DNA of 64,000 bases, taken from contig NZ_LR590477.1 of the NCBI RefSeq assembly GCF_901482445.1, positions 1,550,001 through 1,614,000 of the forward strand, in the 5' to 3' direction. The position numbers and the translations under genes are program-made. The stretch is from Neisseria lactamica. GTDB lineage: Bacteria > Pseudomonadota > Gammaproteobacteria > Burkholderiales > Neisseriaceae. Under the pieces are notes generated by a model. The model did not search any database and was not told where the DNA came from. It saw only the letters and a program-made list of their open reading frames with translations. This document shows, one piece after another, positions 34,548 to 43,485 of the stretch. Every line of letters begins with the position of its first letter. The first letter of the stretch is position 1.

Positions 34548-34841
34548 TATGCCAACGGGGTAGCAACTTCTCCACCCGCTTCAGATTCACACTACCCTAT
34601 TGTTTTATAATATAAAAAATAGGATTTGTGTTTTTTAGTGCCATCTTTTCCATTGTTGCCCCTATTCTAGGGGGGGGTATCCGCGCCCTTCTATCCTTTG
34701 CCCCTCTACCCCCCCCAAAAATCTACCTGCACAATGTGAAACTTGTTGCTACCCTTTTGGCATATCCTCTGAAAGCCTTGTATATCAAGGCTTTCAGCCT
34801 CACCGGTGTGTCGGAATAGAAGTTGCTACCCTATTGTCATA
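34548..34841. repeat. Iteron-like repeats at the end of the primase gene
   Basis: Consensus TATGnCAAnnGGGTAGCAAC at 34548-34567 (plus), 34745-34764 (minus) and 34822-34841 (minus, inside the primase gene), with a partial copy (ACAATAGGGTAG, minus) around 34594-34605. An AT-rich run (TTTTATAATATAAAAAA) and G/C tracts lie between them. The arrangement suggests a replication origin for the primase. The region 34496-34799 has no gene. Confidence 0.55.
34768..34796. terminator. 12-bp stem hairpin after the primase gene
   Basis: CTGAAAGCCTTG and CAAGGCTTTCAG with loop TATAT, just past the primase stop on the minus strand. There is no T-run, so it may instead be a structural part of the putative origin. 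Confidence 0.45.
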
Positions 34842-37433
34842 TGCCTTAACATACTCCTCAAACGGTACTCCTAAGCCGCCCGGAATCTTCCTCCGCTCCT
34901 CCAACGGTTTTTTGAAATATGTTTTGCTGGTGTTATTAGCCGTCCGCCGCCTTTCCTGCTTATAGCCAAGATTTAACAAAACTTCTGCGATTATCCGCAT
35001 GTTGCCCCTGTACCCTCTTTTATTTGTCAGATTGGGAATCCTGTCTTGCCTATCCCCCAATTTCTCCCAAAATTGTTGTAAGGTAAACCACCCGTCCCCC
35101 TTCCTAACAAGTTCATAAAGTCCATCCGCCGGGTTATTTAAAAGCCCCTCCAAATAATCCTCCAGCGGATTCTCTACATAATATCTTGCTGTCATACCTT
35201 TGGCGGTTTTTTCCATTTCCTCATCATCAAAATAGTTTGTATAACCTTTCTGCTCAAGCACGACAGCTTCCGCCCAAAGTTGTTCAATATCCTGCTTCAG
35301 GCTGTCCAAATCCACTCTTCCATCTTGTGCAAGGTCAACAAACCACATACGGCGAAACAGTGTTTTATCGTAAATTACGCCACTGTTTGCTTTCGGGTTA
35401 TATGTCCCCCAAAATGTTGTAAGCCTTTTAAATCTGCTTGTCCTGCCCTGATACAATTCTCTGTATGTGTCTGTTTTTTCGGTCAGCACCGCCTTTAACA
35501 TCTCCGTATCTGTCCGTTCGTTCAGGAATCCCGCCAGTTCTGGCAACTCCGCAATCCATCTGCCTTGTAAGCCGATAAGGAAATCCCGCCCGTCGTCTCT
35601 AATGACATTGCGAACCGTTGTGAAATAGTCCGCCCCGCAAACTGAACCGATGATACTCACTGCAACGGATTTGCCCGCGCCGCTGTCTCCTGCAATAACT
35701 ATCATTGAATCGTGTTTTACTCCGTCGCTTTCAAACGGCATGCACGCCCGCCTTACTGCGCCCACAAGCATTTTTGCCATCATTTGATTGGCGCACTCCC
35801 TCTCCGTGTCCGTGTAGTCCTTATCAAGCGGGAAATAACGCTCTGCCATCTTCTCAAGGCGGGGGATTCCGTCCCATTTGAGGGACTGCAATTTTTCCCG
35901 CAAAATGTTTGTGGGATTCACCCTGCAAACCTCTGTGATTGCCGTACATATGTTTTCCATACCCGCATTAAGCCCCATATCGGCAAACCTTGCCTTAATT
36001 GCCTCTGTAACCGTCCCTGTCTTGCTCCAAGCCCCCGCCTTGATTCCCCTGCCGTTGCTCCAGCTTGGGGTATTGATAACGGCGGGGCAGTCCGTCAAAT
36101 CGTCCCACCCGAACATACCCTTATAATCCCTGTGTTTAGAAAGGATGATTTTTAAGTTTGAAATGCCTGCCGTAATCGCCCCGTTTCTATTGCGGCTCAA
36201 ACTCTCCGCCGCATCTTCGGGTAAGCCTTCAATAATTGCCCCGCCTGCTCCTGCCTGCTTGTTCTGATAGGTTTGCCCGCTCTCAAGGCGTGAACTTAAG
36301 GCTTTTTCAATCGTCAGCCTGCGGTAATCTTCCCTGTTCCATTTATCGGGATTGTCCCCTTTATAGCCTTCCCCGCGCTTTGTAAGTCTGCTGTTCAGCA
36401 TAAGGTTTAAAACCGCCTCGTATCTGCGCGTGTAATAAGTTGCTTCGCGGGCAAGGGCATAATCCGCTGTCGAGAAGTCGCCGCCGAAAGCCTTGTTAAT
36501 GAGTTCCGCATCCCCATCCATCAAAGCGGTATAAAACCCCTGCACACCGTTGTGATAGCTATTCTGCCTGATAGCCCTTCGGACTTCTTCCGCATCCGTC
36601 ATCCCTTCGCCAAGTTCGGCGGCTGCGCGTCTTACGACATCCGACATCGGACACCCGCCCCCTGCCGTTTTACCTCCGGCTATGCCGTCTGAACGCCCAC
36701 CGCCCTTCTCGTCTTTTCGCCTTAATGCCTCCCCCAACATTGCCACACCCTCGGGGCAAAGCTCTATATTGTCCGCCCCTTTCCAATCGTTAACCGCCTG
36801 ACACGTCAATTTAAGGCATCGGTTAATGCCGCCTGCAAACAAATCAATGCCTGCAAGGTTTTCCATACCTTCCAAGTCGGGCAACACGTCCGGCTCCAAC
36901 TTAAAATCGCCACCATCGTGTGTACGCCTGTTCAGCTTCAAGCCCTCCGCAAAGCTCATCGGTACACTAAAAAAAACGTGTAAGCCCGCGCCGCTTGAGG
37001 AACGCTCAATCAATGCGCCCTTAAAATATCCCTGCCAAGCCTCGTTAAGCTCAATCGGCAGTTTCCCGCCGTCCGCCCCTTTTTTTGCGTCCAAGTCCAA
37101 GCAAATGATATTGGATGGCATAAAGGCAAACTCAACTAAAGGGTAACGGTTTACGCCCACCGCTCCGCCTTCGTCGATAGATTGGATTGTCTGCCCAAGC
37201 CCCCAACGTTTATCTGCTACCTTATCCCTTTGTTTTTCATAGGTTTCATCATCTAATTCCGTACTATCGCCGTCTGCCCATTCTTTAAAGTCCCATCCTT
37301 TACGGCTCGGCTTTGCATTCCGTGCTTTATCAGCCCCTGCTACAATGTGAAAATCTGCCATCCCTGCCAATTTGCTCAACAATTTAAAATTAGCGTGTGC
37401 ATCTTCCGCGTTGTATGTGATAAGATTGCCCAT
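34800..37433 (-). CDS. Primase-helicase (prim-pol plus VapE/D5-type ATPase)
   Basis: 877 residues from ATG 37433, preceded by AGGAG at good spacing. The N-terminal prim-pol domain shows IICLDLDAKKG at about 110-118 and the SSGAGLHVFF motif at about 146-155, the acid and His sites of archaeo-eukaryotic-type primases. After a middle region comes a VapE-type helicase: SLKWDGIPRLEKMAERYF near 517-534, Walker A IAGDSGAGKSVAVS at 580-593, then LQGRWIAELPELAGF. A C-terminal DNA-binding tail follows. Such fused enzymes are the replication proteins of phage satellites and some plasmids. An uptake sequence lies within the gene near 36684. Confidence 0.85.
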   Translation of the reverse strand: MGNLITYNAEDAHANFKLLSKLAGMADFHIVAGADKARNAKPSRKGWDFKEWADGDSTELDDETYEKQRDKVADKRWGLGQTIQSIDEGGAVGVNRYPLVEFAFMPSNIICLDLDAKKGADGGKLPIELNEAWQGYFKGALIERSSSGAGLHVFFSVPMSFAEGLKLNRRTHDGGDFKLEPDVLPDLEGMENLAGIDLFAGGINRCLKLTCQAVNDWKGADNIELCPEGVAMLGEALRRKDEKGGGRSDGIAGGKTAGGGCPMSDVVRRAAAELGEGMTDAEEVRRAIRQNSYHNGVQGFYTALMDGDAELINKAFGGDFSTADYALAREATYYTRRYEAVLNLMLNSRLTKRGEGYKGDNPDKWNREDYRRLTIEKALSSRLESGQTYQNKQAGAGGAIIEGLPEDAAESLSRNRNGAITAGISNLKIILSKHRDYKGMFGWDDLTDCPAVINTPSWSNGRGIKAGAWSKTGTVTEAIKARFADMGLNAGMENICTAITEVCRVNPTNILREKLQSLKWDGIPRLEKMAERYFPLDKDYTDTERECANQMMAKMLVGAVRRACMPFESDGVKHDSMIVIAGDSGAGKSVAVSIIGSVCGADYFTTVRNVIRDDGRDFLIGLQGRWIAELPELAGFLNERTDTEMLKAVLTEKTDTYRELYQGRTSRFKRLTTFWGTYNPKANSGVIYDKTLFRRMWFVDLAQDGRVDLDSLKQDIEQLWAEAVVLEQKGYTNYFDDEEMEKTAKGMTARYYVENPLEDYLEGLLNNPADGLYELVRKGDGWFTLQQFWEKLGDRQDRIPNLTNKRGYRGNMRIIAEVLLNLGYKQERRRTANNTSKTYFKKPLEERRKIPGGLGVPFEEYVKAYDNRVATSIPTHR

Positions 37434-37538
37434 ATAAAAAACTCCTAATAAATATTTTGAGGTCATCCCTTGCATCTTGCCACTACAAGTGCAAGGCTTT
37501 TTTTTAAGGATTTTCAGTCAAGCCCCGCCCGACATCCC

Positions 37539-37733
37539 TCATCCCTCTGTGTAATAACCGAACATTTTTTTAATGTCCTTTCCCCAATAACCGCGATTCC
37601 GTGTGCCTTCCACGCCTTGCAAAGGGGGAAACATCCCCACCCGAACCCTTAACCACACTGTTTTTTTTGATATGCCCAACATCTCGGCTAACTCTCCCAC
37701 AAAATAAAATTTGTTGTCTTCGATATTCAACAT
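37539..37733 (-). CDS. Small HTH DNA-binding protein (AlpA/excisionase-like)
   Basis: 64 residues. FVGELAEMLGISKKTVWLRVRVGMFPPL is a MerR/AlpA-type helix-turn-helix followed by a wing (GYWGKDIKKMFG). In P4-like elements proteins of this type activate the integrase or act as excisionase. It sits between the 271-aa gene and the primase, upstream of the latter on the same strand. Confidence 0.65.
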   Translation of the reverse strand: MLNIEDNKFYFVGELAEMLGISKKTVWLRVRVGMFPPLQGVEGTRNRGYWGKDIKKMFGYYTEG

Positions 37734-37873
37734 AAAATAAACCTCCTGAAAAAAGTTTCTGAAAAATCTTCTTTGTTTCTATCTGTGCCTCCATTCTAAG
37801 GAAGCGGATACAGTCAAAACGAAAGGCGGAAACAATTAATTGTTTCCGCCCTTTCCTCTGCCTGTGTCGTCCG

Positions 37874-38689
37874 TCATTCCTCCAATCTGCCGCCGCATTT
37901 CTCTAATAAGCCTGCTAACCTCTCCTTGAGTGTAAAATCCATAAACGCCCTGTGTCTGCCGATTGCTATCAGTGCCTCAAAACCCTCCGCGCCCGCTCCG
38001 CTTTCTATCTGCCCGCCCCGCCTGTATTCCCTATATTGTTGTTTCAGCCATTCAACGTCAAACAGCCCGCCGCCCTTGTTTTTCCTTGAATATCCGTAAT
38101 TGATAAACCATTCCCTTAAAACATCCTTATCCACCCTTGTGTCCGTCCCGCTGCTGTCTGCCGCATCCCCCTTTCCCCAAGCGTCCAGCAGTGCCTCTAA
38201 CGTGGTATCCGATACGCCGTAATAATCGGGTTTTCTGCCTGTAACGTCCACCCCGTCCAATATGTCAAAGAATACCCGCGCATAACCCGCAATGAAAATT
38301 TCTTTGTGCCTCTTCAAGGTATCGCGCCTACCCGCTCCGGCAGTCAACCCCAAAGCGTCTAATGTTTCCCTCCTGAAACGCTCCCCCGACAGCATCGCAT
38401 AAGCCAAAATTCCGATTAACCGCCCCTGCGCGTCTTCTGCATCAATCGCCTGATTCAGTGCCGCCTCTTTCAGATTGTCCGTCCCAACTTCTTCCAACAC
38501 CAGCCGTGCCGTCTCATAAACCGCCCCTCGTGCTTCGTTGTCCGTTCTCCGTCCTCCGCCCCTGCGTTCTTCGTCTGCCGCCGTCTTTACCGCGCATAAC
38601 AATCCGCCCTCTGTGTGCACCCCATCGCTCCCGCTTTTATCTTCCTCCAAAAAATCAGGCTCTTGCAACCTATACCCGCCCACGTTCAT
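37874..38689 (-). CDS. Hypothetical protein of the integrated element
   Basis: 271 residues from ATG 38689 (MNVGGYRLQEPDFLEED), which overlaps the TGA of the integrase C-terminal frame (ATGA), indicating coupling. The protein is soluble and helical, with a charged N-terminal third (Asp/Glu/Gly/Arg-rich) and a Trp/Tyr-rich C-terminal part (REWFINYGYSRKNKGGGLFD). No family recognised. Its position between integrase and HTH gene suggests a role in excision or replication control, but this is only context. Confidence 0.6.
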   Translation of the reverse strand: MNVGGYRLQEPDFLEEDKSGSDGVHTEGGLLCAVKTAADEERRGGGRRTDNEARGAVYETARLVLEEVGTDNLKEAALNQAIDAEDAQGRLIGILAYAMLSGERFRRETLDALGLTAGAGRRDTLKRHKEIFIAGYARVFFDILDGVDVTGRKPDYYGVSDTTLEALLDAWGKGDAADSSGTDTRVDKDVLREWFINYGYSRKNKGGGLFDVEWLKQQYREYRRGGQIESGAGAEGFEALIAIGRHRAFMDFTLKERLAGLLEKCGGRLEE

Positions 38690-39922
38690 TTTTCTGCCTC
38701 CGAAAAACAAAAATCTTCCCACGCCGTCATCATCTGCAAACGCTCTTTAATTAAATGTTCCCTATCATATGCCCGCCTTACACTTCCGAAGACGTGGGCA
38801 AGCTGCCGTTCTATCAGCCGCTCCTCATAGCCGTTTGTTGTCGCCCACGCCCGAAAAGGTTGCCCTGAAGCCGTGGGGTACAGGCAACTTGCCCACCTCA
38901 TCCGAAACTAACCAACCCCTGTGTCTGCCAGTCGCCGCCATCCTCCGTATTACGCTGTTAATCGCGGTGTTGGATACCGGGTTGTCCCTCAATCCCTTGC
39001 CTTCAAACAAATAGCCGCCCCTTGCCTTCTCTTTCCGCTCGGCAAGCAGTTTTTTTAATCTGGGTGTCAGCGGATACAAAACATCTGAAGAGGTTTTACT
39101 CAATTCACTAAAGGCGGGCAACCGCCAATAGCCCTCTTCAAAACGCACATCTTCTACCTTCATACGACTAACCGCCCCCGAACGTGCGGCAATCAGCAAC
39201 TGGACAAGCAACGCGTTTTTAGCGTCTCCCCCAACCTCTTCTAACAATGTTTTTACAAACTTAGGGATATGCTCAAACGGCAAACTCGGCTGGTGTCGTT
39301 CCACCCCCTGAACGTGCTGCCCCTTCTTCAGCAGCAGCTTAACCGCGCCTATCGGGTTTCCGTTATCCCGAAGCCCCACAGCCTCGGCGTATGTGAAAAT
39401 CTGCCCGATAACGGCGGTTATCTTTTCTGCCGTCCCCGGACTGTCAAAGGCTACGCCCTTGCACTGATTCAGTGGGGCTACTATCCTTTGCCCCCGCATA
39501 ACCGGTAGGATAGGTGTTTTAAGTGCTGCCGCTATGTCCGCCTCCTTTAATTCTGCGATAGGTATTCCCCCTATAAGCGGATAGACATACCGCTCCATCC
39601 TGCGGATATTTCGGGTAACTGCCCCATCATTGCGCCACGCCCCATCTTTTTTCTTCTCCGCAAAAAACATACGCCCAACCGCTTCAAACGTGTTTTTCTC
39701 TGCCCGCCGTGCCTCTTCCAGTTTCCGCTCCTGCTCTTTTCTAGGGGAAACGCCGCTTTGCACAAGTGCTTTTATTTCTGCCCCTATCCGCCCCGCCTCT
39801 GCGATAGACATCGCCGGGTATCTCCCAATGGTATCCCGCATCCGCTTTTGTGTCAGTGGGTCGGTATAGGAAAGCACCCAAGAACCTTGCCCGTCGTGTT
39901 TTGTTGAGGGGTTTAAACACAA
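38686..39922 (-). pseudogene. int: P4-type tyrosine recombinase, broken by a frameshift
   Basis: From a TTG at 39922 the frame gives a DUF4102-like N-terminal arm-binding part (LCLNPSTKHDGQGSWVLSY), the core-binding domain and the catalytic domain as far as PHGFRATF, then hits a stop at 38825. In the next frame the family sequence continues as RAWATTNGYEERLIERQLAHVFG and RAYDREHLIKER, carrying the catalytic Tyr, to 38686. The shift lies in a 4-T run (A-run at 38854-38857 on the plus strand); three Ts would restore the protein. Upstream of the TTG the frame is open to about 40023 without ATG (e.g. KIDRPQGAVKAGDGAISHGG), so the true N terminus is also unclear. Likely inactive, locking the element in place. 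Confidence 0.8.
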
Positions 39923-40190
39923 ACCGCCAACCCCGCCGTGAGAGATTGCCCCATCCCCCGCCTTTACCGCCCCCTGCGGTCTGTCAATCTTGCACCTGCC
40001 ATATAAAAGCCCTACCTTTCTTTATTCAAATGCTATAAAATCTCTGTGTAAATTATGTGTATTTTTCCTGCGCTTGAATGTTAGCGGGTGTTCCCATAAC
40101 ATCCTATCTTTCCCGTAAGTATATGAAAAAAATGCCTGTTCAGAAACAGGGAAGAACATTAAAAAACGTTAGAAAACAATAATATGTTTT
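39923..40190. other. Right end of the element, non-coding
   Basis: The left part holds the possible integrase N-terminal codons. A 22-bp sequence at 40045-40066 matches 33118-33139 at 21 positions (TGTGTAAATT, then TGTGTATTTTT), same orientation, near each att site, as expected for integrase arm sites. A small hairpin (CCTGTT/AACAGG) follows near 40133. Confidence 0.5.
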
Positions 40191-40207
40191 CTTCTCCGGC
40201 ACCAATA
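40191..40207. other. Right attachment site (att) of the integrated element
   Basis: Exact copy of the 17-bp sequence at the tRNA-Thr 3' end. Confidence 0.85.
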
Positions 40208-40273
40208 CCAAGCACAGACCCTCCCTCGGGAAGCCTGTGCTTTTTCACATTTCCGCTTCAGACGGCAACCGAT

Positions 40274-41401
40274 ATGAACTCCTCGCAACGCAAACGCCTT
40301 TCCGGCCGCTGGCTCAACTCCTACGAACGCTACCGCTACCGCCGCCTCATCCACTCCGTCCGGCTCGGCGGGGCCGTCCTGTCCGCCACCGCACTCGCCC
40401 GGCTGTTCCACCTCCAACACGGCGAATGGATAGGTATGACCGTCTTCGTCGTCCTCGGTATGCTCCAGTTCCAAGGCGCGATTTACTCCAAGGCGGTGGA
40501 ACGTATGCTCGGCACGGTCATCGGACTGGGCGCGGGTTTGGGCGTTTTATGGCTGAACCAGCATTATTTCCACGACAACCTCCTCTTCTACCTCACCGTC
40601 GGCACAGCAAGCGCACTGGCCGGTTGGGCGGCGGTCGGCAAAAACGGCTACGTCCCTATGCTGGCGGGACTGACCATGTGTATGCTCATCGGCGACAACG
40701 GCCTCCACTGGCTCGACAGCGGCCTGATGCGCGCGATGAACGTCCTCATCGGCGCGGCCATCGCCATTGCCGCCGCCAAACTGCTGCCGCTGAAATCCAC
40801 ACTGATGTGGCGTTTCATGCTTGCCGACAACCTGACCGACTGCAGCAAAATGATTGCCGAAATCAGCAACGGCAGACGTATGACGCGCGAACGTTTGGAG
40901 CAGAATATGATTAAAATGCGCCAAATCAACGCACGCATGGTCAAAAGCCGCAGCCACCTCGCCGCCACATCGGGCGAAAGCCGCATCAGCCCCGCCATGA
41001 TGGAAGCCATGCAGCACGCCCACCGTAAAATCGTCAACACCACCGAGCTGCTCCTGACCACCGCCGCCAAGCTGCAAGCCCCGAAACTCAACAGCGGCGA
41101 AATCCGGCTGCTCGACCGCCACTTCACCCAACTCCAAACCGACCTGCAACAAACCGTCGCCCTCATCAACGGCAGGCACGCCCGCCGCATCCGCACCGAC
41201 ACCGCCATCAACCCCGAACTGGAAGCCCTCGCCGAACACCTCCACTACCAATGGCAGGGCTTCCTCTGGCTCAGCACCAATATGCGTCAGGAAATTTCCG
41301 CCCTCGTCATCCTGCTGCAACGCACCCGCCGCAAATGGCTGGATGCCCACGAACGCCAACACCTGCGCCAAAGCCTGCTTGAAACGCGGGAACACGGTTG
41401 A
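40274..41401 (+). CDS. FUSC/YccS-family inner-membrane protein
   Basis: 375 residues from ATG 40274. The first about 165 residues contain hydrophobic helices with GGAVLSATALARLF, GEWIGMTVFVVLGMLQFQGAIYSKAVERMLGTVIGLGAGLGVLW, typical of the fusaric-acid-resistance/aromatic-acid efflux (FUSC) family. The rest is a long cytosolic helical region. It is likely an aromatic-compound transporter or related membrane protein; the substrate is unknown. Originally next to tRNA-Thr, now separated from it by the element, which may have replaced its promoter region. Confidence 0.78.
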   Translation: MNSSQRKRLSGRWLNSYERYRYRRLIHSVRLGGAVLSATALARLFHLQHGEWIGMTVFVVLGMLQFQGAIYSKAVERMLGTVIGLGAGLGVLWLNQHYFHDNLLFYLTVGTASALAGWAAVGKNGYVPMLAGLTMCMLIGDNGLHWLDSGLMRAMNVLIGAAIAIAAAKLLPLKSTLMWRFMLADNLTDCSKMIAEISNGRRMTRERLEQNMIKMRQINARMVKSRSHLAATSGESRISPAMMEAMQHAHRKIVNTTELLLTTAAKLQAPKLNSGEIRLLDRHFTQLQTDLQQTVALINGRHARRIRTDTAINPELEALAEHLHYQWQGFLWLSTNMRQEISALVILLQRTRRKWLDAHERQHLRQSLLETREHG

Positions 41402-41411
41402 GGGCCGGACA

Positions 41412-41450
41412 CGATGCCGTCTGAAACGCCTGCCGCTTCAGACGGCATCG
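41412..41450 (+). terminator. Uptake-sequence hairpin after the FUSC gene
   Basis: CGATGCCGTCTGAA and its reverse complement around an 11-base loop. Confidence 0.7.
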
Positions 41451-41477
41451 GTCTGATAAATATCCAGACGGTTTTGC

Positions 41478-41483
41478 TATAAT
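41478..41483 (+). promoter_or_regulatory. Extended -10 promoter of the NgoPII-type operon
   Basis: TTGCTATAAT 27 bases upstream of the endonuclease ATG, with CAAGGAAAAA as ribosome-binding site. Confidence 0.6.
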
Positions 41484-41509
41484 CTGCCGCAAAACTCCAA
41501 GGAAAAACC

Positions 41510-42346
41510 ATGAACATTATCGATGCCATCATCAATTTGGTTAACAACCCTGTTGTCGGAGTCAAATCCCATTCTCAAAGCAACAATCGTGCCAATCAGG
41601 CAGGTGATGATTTGGAAGAATATGTAAAAGACTTGTTTTCCGGCAGTTTCAACCTAAATGAAACCCAACGCATAGCTCAACACGCAAAAGCATTCTCATA
41701 TTTGGGCAACAACTCCAACCCGCCTGATGCCATGTTGCGAAACGGGGATGCCATTGAAGTTAAGAAAATTGAAAGTAAAGATTCCGCACTGGCACTGAAT
41801 AGCAGCCACCCAAAATCAAAGCTCTCCATTAATGACAGTATGCTTACAAAAGCATGTAAAGATGCAGAAAAATGGGAAGAGAAAGACATCATCTATATTG
41901 TCGGTGTCGTTGATAAGAAGAAAAACCTCAAACACTTGGCAATGGTTTACGGAACTGACTACTGCGCCGATGCCGAATGCTATTTGAAAATAAAAAATCA
42001 AATTAAAGACGGAATCAGCAACATCGGCGGCATACAGTTTGCAGAAACCAAAGAACTGGGCAGGGTCAACCGCATTGATCCGCTCAACATAACTTATCTG
42101 AGAGTACGGGGTATGTGGGGAATCGAAAATCCATGGTTTGTCTTCAACTATATTTACCAACGGGATATGGAAAAAAGTTTCAATTTCATGGCCATTATCA
42201 ACGAAGACAAATGGAATAGTTTTAACAATACAGACAAGCTGCTTGCCATACAGGATTCCAAACTGGCCATTTCCGACATTAAGATTAAAAACCCCAACAA
42301 CCCGGCGCGATTAAGAAATGCAAAACTCATCACCTACTACTTATAA
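41510..42346 (+). CDS. Type II restriction endonuclease, NgoPII type (GGCC)
   Basis: 278 residues, matching in length and, as I recall it, nearly in sequence the gonococcal R.NgoPII (starts MNIIDAIINLVNNPVVGV). The nuclease core is visible in LEEYVKDLFSGSF and the PD-(D/E)xK-like PPDAMLRNGDAIEVKKIESKDSALAL. It cuts unmethylated GGCC. The gene overlaps the downstream methyltransferase start by 29 bases. AT-richer than its neighbours. Confidence 0.9.
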   Translation: MNIIDAIINLVNNPVVGVKSHSQSNNRANQAGDDLEEYVKDLFSGSFNLNETQRIAQHAKAFSYLGNNSNPPDAMLRNGDAIEVKKIESKDSALALNSSHPKSKLSINDSMLTKACKDAEKWEEKDIIYIVGVVDKKKNLKHLAMVYGTDYCADAECYLKIKNQIKDGISNIGGIQFAETKELGRVNRIDPLNITYLRVRGMWGIENPWFVFNYIYQRDMEKSFNFMAIINEDKWNSFNNTDKLLAIQDSKLAISDIKIKNPNNPARLRNAKLITYYL

Positions 42347-43343
42347 TCCTATGAAAATCATTAGTTTGTTTAGCGGTTGCGGCGGTTTGGATTTGGGTTT
42401 CGAAAAAGCGGGATTTGAAATCCCCGCCGCCAACGAATACGATAAAACCATTTGGGCAACCTTCAAGGCAAACCATCCAAAAACCCATTTGATAGAAGGC
42501 GATATACGCAAGATTAAAGAAGAAGATTTCCCTGAAGGAATCGACGGGATTATCGGCGGCCCACCCTGCCAGTCTTGGTCTGAAGCGGGAGCTTTGCGCG
42601 GTATCGACGATGCGCGCGGACAGTTGTTTTTCGACTACATCCGTATTTTGAAAAGCAAACAGCCTAAATTCTTTTTGGCGGAAAACGTCAGCGGAATGCT
42701 GGCAAACCGCCACAACGAAGCCGTACAAAACCTGCTGAAAATGTTTGACGAATGCGGATACGACGTAACCTTGACTATGGCCAACGCCAAAGACTACGGT
42801 GTGGCACAGGAACGCAAAAGGGTCTTCTACATCGGTTTCCGTAAAGACTTGGAAATACAATTTTCTTTTCCAAAAGGTTCGACGGTCGAAGACAAAGACA
42901 AGATTACATTGAGGGACGTTATTTGGGATTTGCAGGACACAGCCGTACCTTCCGCCCCGCAAAACAAGACCAACCCCGACGCGGTCAACAACAACGAATA
43001 TTTTACCGGCAGTTTTTCCCCTATTTTTATGAGCCGGAACCGCGTTAAAGCGTGGGATGAACAGGGTTTTACCGTCCAAGCTTCAGGCAGGCAGTGCCAA
43101 CTCCACCCGCAAGCCCCAAAGATGGAAAAGCACGGGGCAAACGACTACCGTTTTGCCGCCGGCAAAGAAACACTGTATCGGAGGATGACGGTACGCGAAG
43201 TTGCAAGAATCCAAGGCTTTCCCGACAACTTCAAATTCATCTATCAAAATGTCAACGACGCATACAAAATGATTGGCAACGCCGTCCCCGTCAACCTTGC
43301 CTACGAAATTGCAGCGGCAATTAAAAAAAACCTGGAAAGGTGA
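42318..43343 (+). CDS. C5-cytosine methyltransferase, NgoPII type (GGCC)
   Basis: 341 residues from ATG 42318 (MQNSSPTTYNPMKIISLFSG); an alternative ATG at 42351 would avoid the overlap. Motif I LFSGCGGLDLGFEKAGF, motif IV GGPPCQSWSEAG, motif VI AENVSGM, motif VIII QERKRVFYIGFR, and motifs IX-X (REVARIQGFPDNF, MIGNAVPVNLAYEI). It protects GGCC sites, as M.NgoPII and M.HaeIII do. Complete and in frame, so the system appears intact. Confidence 0.92.
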   Translation: MQNSSPTTYNPMKIISLFSGCGGLDLGFEKAGFEIPAANEYDKTIWATFKANHPKTHLIEGDIRKIKEEDFPEGIDGIIGGPPCQSWSEAGALRGIDDARGQLFFDYIRILKSKQPKFFLAENVSGMLANRHNEAVQNLLKMFDECGYDVTLTMANAKDYGVAQERKRVFYIGFRKDLEIQFSFPKGSTVEDKDKITLRDVIWDLQDTAVPSAPQNKTNPDAVNNNEYFTGSFSPIFMSRNRVKAWDEQGFTVQASGRQCQLHPQAPKMEKHGANDYRFAAGKETLYRRMTVREVARIQGFPDNFKFIYQNVNDAYKMIGNAVPVNLAYEIAAAIKKNLER

Positions 43344-43485
43344 AACACCCTTCCTACAGGCATCTGCCTTGTCGTCATGCCCGAATAACGGTACTATTCG
43401 CGGTTAACGGTCTTTATACCGTCTGAAAGGTTTGAAGCGCGTTTCAGACGGCTGCCCGCCCACCTTATCCCACCGAAAGAACAAT

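Larger units (their letters stand above)
33064..40207. mobile_element. Satellite-like integrative element in tRNA-Thr (about 7.1 kb)
   Basis: Bounded by the 17-bp att repeat and coding entirely on the minus strand. In transcription order it holds a P4-type integrase (frameshifted), a 271-aa unknown protein, a 64-aa HTH protein, a prim-pol/VapE helicase, a 153-aa and a 124-aa unknown protein. No capsid, tail, terminase, lysis or conjugation genes are seen. This is the size and minimal content of phage satellites or their remnants. One uptake sequence sits inside the primase gene, so the element has exchanged DNA within Neisseria. Confidence 0.82.
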
